A model generated the notes under the pieces. It did not search any database. It worked only from the letters and a program-made list of their open reading frames with translations, and was not told the DNA's origin. From contig DJYV01000007.1 in the NCBI GenBank assembly GCA_002448555.1, positions 2,445 to 19,290 of the forward strand: 16,846 nucleotides of DNA, in the 5' to 3' direction. Source of the stretch: Flavobacteriales bacterium UBA6969 (GTDB taxonomy: Bacteria > Bacteroidota > Bacteroidia > Flavobacteriales_D > Sanyastnellaceae). A program made the position numbers and the translations under genes. Below are positions 15,617-16,846 of this stretch, one piece after another. Position 1 is the first letter of the stretch, and each line of letters starts with the position of its first letter.

Positions 15617-16060
15617 ATGAAACCCGTTGAAGTGAGCAACCAAGTGCGCTATTTGTTTGAGACCTACCTCGAGCAAAACGGCCACCGCAAGACACCCGAA
15701 CGCTTCGCCATCCTCAAGGAGATTTACGACTTTGAAGGGCATTTTGACATCGAGTCCTTGTTCGCCACCATGCAGACCAAGGAATACCGGGTCAGCCGTG
15801 CGACCCTGTACAACACCGTGGAACTATTGATCGATTGCAATTTGGTCCGCAAGCACCAGTTTGGCGAGAAAGTGGCCCAATACGAGAAGTGCTACCGCGT
15901 CAAGCAGCACGACCACGTCATCCTCGCTGACACAGGCGAAGTCATCGAATTTTGTGATCCACGCATCCAACAGATTAAGGCCACGTTGGAAGAGCTTTTT
16001 GATATCGAGGTCATGCACCACAGCCTTAATGTCTACGCGCGGAAAAAGCCCGAGCAATGA
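15617..16060 (+). CDS. Fur-family transcriptional regulator without the CxxC zinc motif
   Basis: A 147-residue DNA-binding metalloregulator of normal Fur length. The winged-helix part covers about 5-85, with the RKTPERFAILKEIYDFEGHFD start and recognition helix VSRATLYNTVELL (59-71). Metal-site residues for Fur-family site 2 are present: H42, E90, H98, H100 and E111. The structural-zinc motif HDHLxCxxCG is altered to HDHVILADTG, with L103 and T106 at the Cys positions. Cysteines remain only at 74, 92 and 113. The dimerisation half ends in the conserved FDIEVMHHSLNVYARKK. It stands directly before purA, a neighbourhood common in Bacteroidota. Which metal it senses (iron, zinc, manganese) and which genes it controls cannot be read from sequence. 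Confidence 0.9.
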   Translation: MKPVEVSNQVRYLFETYLEQNGHRKTPERFAILKEIYDFEGHFDIESLFATMQTKEYRVSRATLYNTVELLIDCNLVRKHQFGEKVAQYEKCYRVKQHDHVILADTGEVIEFCDPRIQQIKATLEELFDIEVMHHSLNVYARKKPEQ

Positions 16061-16110
16061 CCTTTTTCCACATCCCTTCACAAGGGGTAGGAAAGCCCCG
16101 CAGGATTGCC

Positions 16111-16118
16111 CAAATTTG
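16111..16118 (+). promoter_or_regulatory. Possible -7 element (CAAATTTG) for purA
   Basis: One mismatch to TAnnTTTG, 24 bases before the purA ATG in the 82-bp gap after the fur-like gene. It is also a perfect 8-bp palindrome. No longer inverted repeat of the Fur-box type is visible around it. Confidence 0.3.
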
Positions 16119-16142
16119 CACCTTTGAAAAAGACCGGTTCAC

Positions 16143-16846
16143 ATGAAGGTTGATGTGCTTTTGGGCCTCCAATGGGGCGACGAGGGAAAAGGAAAAATCG
16201 TGGATGTCCTCACCCCGCAGTACGACATCATCGCGCGCTTCCAAGGCGGACCCAACGCCGGACACACGTTGATTTTTGACGGCAAGAAGCACGTCCTTCA
16301 TACCATCCCGAGCGGCGTGTTCCGCGAAGGCACCCAAAACGTCGTCGGCAATGGCGTTGTCATCGATCCGGTCATTTTCAAGCGCGAAATCACCCAACTC
16401 CTCGACGCCGGTGTGGACCCCCGCCCCAACCTGTATATCAGCCGGCGCGCGCACCTAATCGCTCCCACTCACCGCCTGCTCGACGCAGCATCGGAACAAG
16501 CCAAAGGCAAGGCCAAAATCGGCTCGACCCTCAAGGGCATCGGTCCGACCTACATGGACAAGACCGGTCGCAACGGCCTCCGTGTGGGCGACCTCACCAG
16601 CGGTAAGTTCGATGAGCGCTACCAAGCGCTGCGCACCAAGCACCTCGGCCTCCTTGCTCAGTACCCCAACTTCGAGTACGACCTCGAAAGCGTGGAGGCG
16701 GAGTGGCTCGCCGCCGCGAAAGAATTGGGCCAACTCCAACTCATCGATACCGAGCACTTCCTCAACGAAGCCCTCGACGCCGGCAAGCGGGTGTTGGCGG
16801 AAGGCGCCCAGGGAACCATGTTGGACATCGACTTCGGCACCTATCC
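16143..16846 (+). CDS. purA: Adenylosuccinate synthase (partial, cut by window end)
   Basis: Couples GTP hydrolysis to joining IMP and aspartate, giving adenylosuccinate, the first step from IMP to AMP. The frame is open from ATG 16143 to the window edge: 234 complete codons of about 420-430 expected. Family signatures are at canonical positions: GDEGKGK (12-18) with catalytic Asp13, GGPNAGHT (35-42) with catalytic His41, GNGVVIDP, GSTLKGIGPTYMDKTGRNGLR for IMP binding, and EGAQGTMLDIDFGTYP-type end. With guaB at the other end, the window holds both branch enzymes of purine synthesis from IMP. It lies 82 bases after the fur-like gene and may share its transcript or use the -7 element just upstream. 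Confidence 0.98.
   Translation, partial: MKVDVLLGLQWGDEGKGKIVDVLTPQYDIIARFQGGPNAGHTLIFDGKKHVLHTIPSGVFREGTQNVVGNGVVIDPVIFKREITQLLDAGVDPRPNLYISRRAHLIAPTHRLLDAASEQAKGKAKIGSTLKGIGPTYMDKTGRNGLRVGDLTSGKFDERYQALRTKHLGLLAQYPNFEYDLESVEAEWLAAAKELGQLQLIDTEHFLNEALDAGKRVLAEGAQGTMLDIDFGTY

Noticed and set aside
16074..16087. Inverted repeat CCCTT-CAC-AAGGG after the fur-like gene as terminator or operator
   Set aside because: Short stem with no T-run; too short and not AT-rich enough for a Fur box. Could be chance.

Overview
The window reads as the chromosome of a Bacteroidota bacterium, most likely a GC-rich member of the Flavobacteriales or a close relative. The evidence is a type B T9SS sorting domain (CHU_C) on a secreted protein, the order guaB - parvulin - lipoprotein - SurA - moxR, a Fur-family gene directly before purA, DUF2061 beside cysD/cysN, and repeated TAnnTTTG-type -7 promoter elements with almost no Shine-Dalgarno sites. 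Every gene I support is on the + strand and coding density is very high. No stretch without a gene exceeds 300 bases; the longest are 9017-9156 (140 bp, one -7 element), 12600-12728 (129 bp, no convincing signal), 2311-2420 (110 bp, hairpin and -7 element) and 82-180 (99 bp, -7 element). I see no tRNA, rRNA, CRISPR, insertion sequence or attachment site.

Layout. (1) 1-81: last 26 codons of a gene ending in a Gly/Tyr-rich tail, like the tyrosine cluster of Wzc-type BY-kinases. (2) 181-2310: large secreted protein with FN3-like domains and a T9SS type B sorting domain. (3) 2421-3899: IMP dehydrogenase. (4) 3913-8267: three envelope-folding genes, namely a double-parvulin isomerase, a probable lipoprotein chaperone of the SurA_N kind, and a SurA-like isomerase. 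(5) 8264-9016: a family 2 glycosyltransferase overlapping the surA-like gene by 4 bp. (6) 9157-10116: a MoxR AAA+ ATPase. (7) 10202-12599: an O-antigen ligase/polymerase-like membrane protein and a GT4-like glycosyltransferase. (8) 12729-15589: DUF2061 - cysD - cysN - cysC, making APS and PAPS from sulfate. (9) 15617-16060: an unusual Fur-family regulator. (10) 16143-end: adenylosuccinate synthase purA, cut by the window edge.

How they fit together. guaB and purA are the first committed steps from IMP to GMP and AMP and bracket the window. The three folding factors probably serve outer-membrane and secreted proteins. Three polysaccharide genes, plus the probable BY-kinase tail, suggest cell-surface polysaccharide assembly. 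The PAPS-forming operon beside them could feed ordinary sulfur assimilation or polysaccharide sulfation; the window has neither a PAPS reductase nor a sulfotransferase to decide. I do not see a clearly new multi-gene system. The most unusual points are the short CysC variant, the Fur protein without its CxxC zinc motif, a glycosyltransferase coupled to surA, and a promoter element almost touching a start codon.
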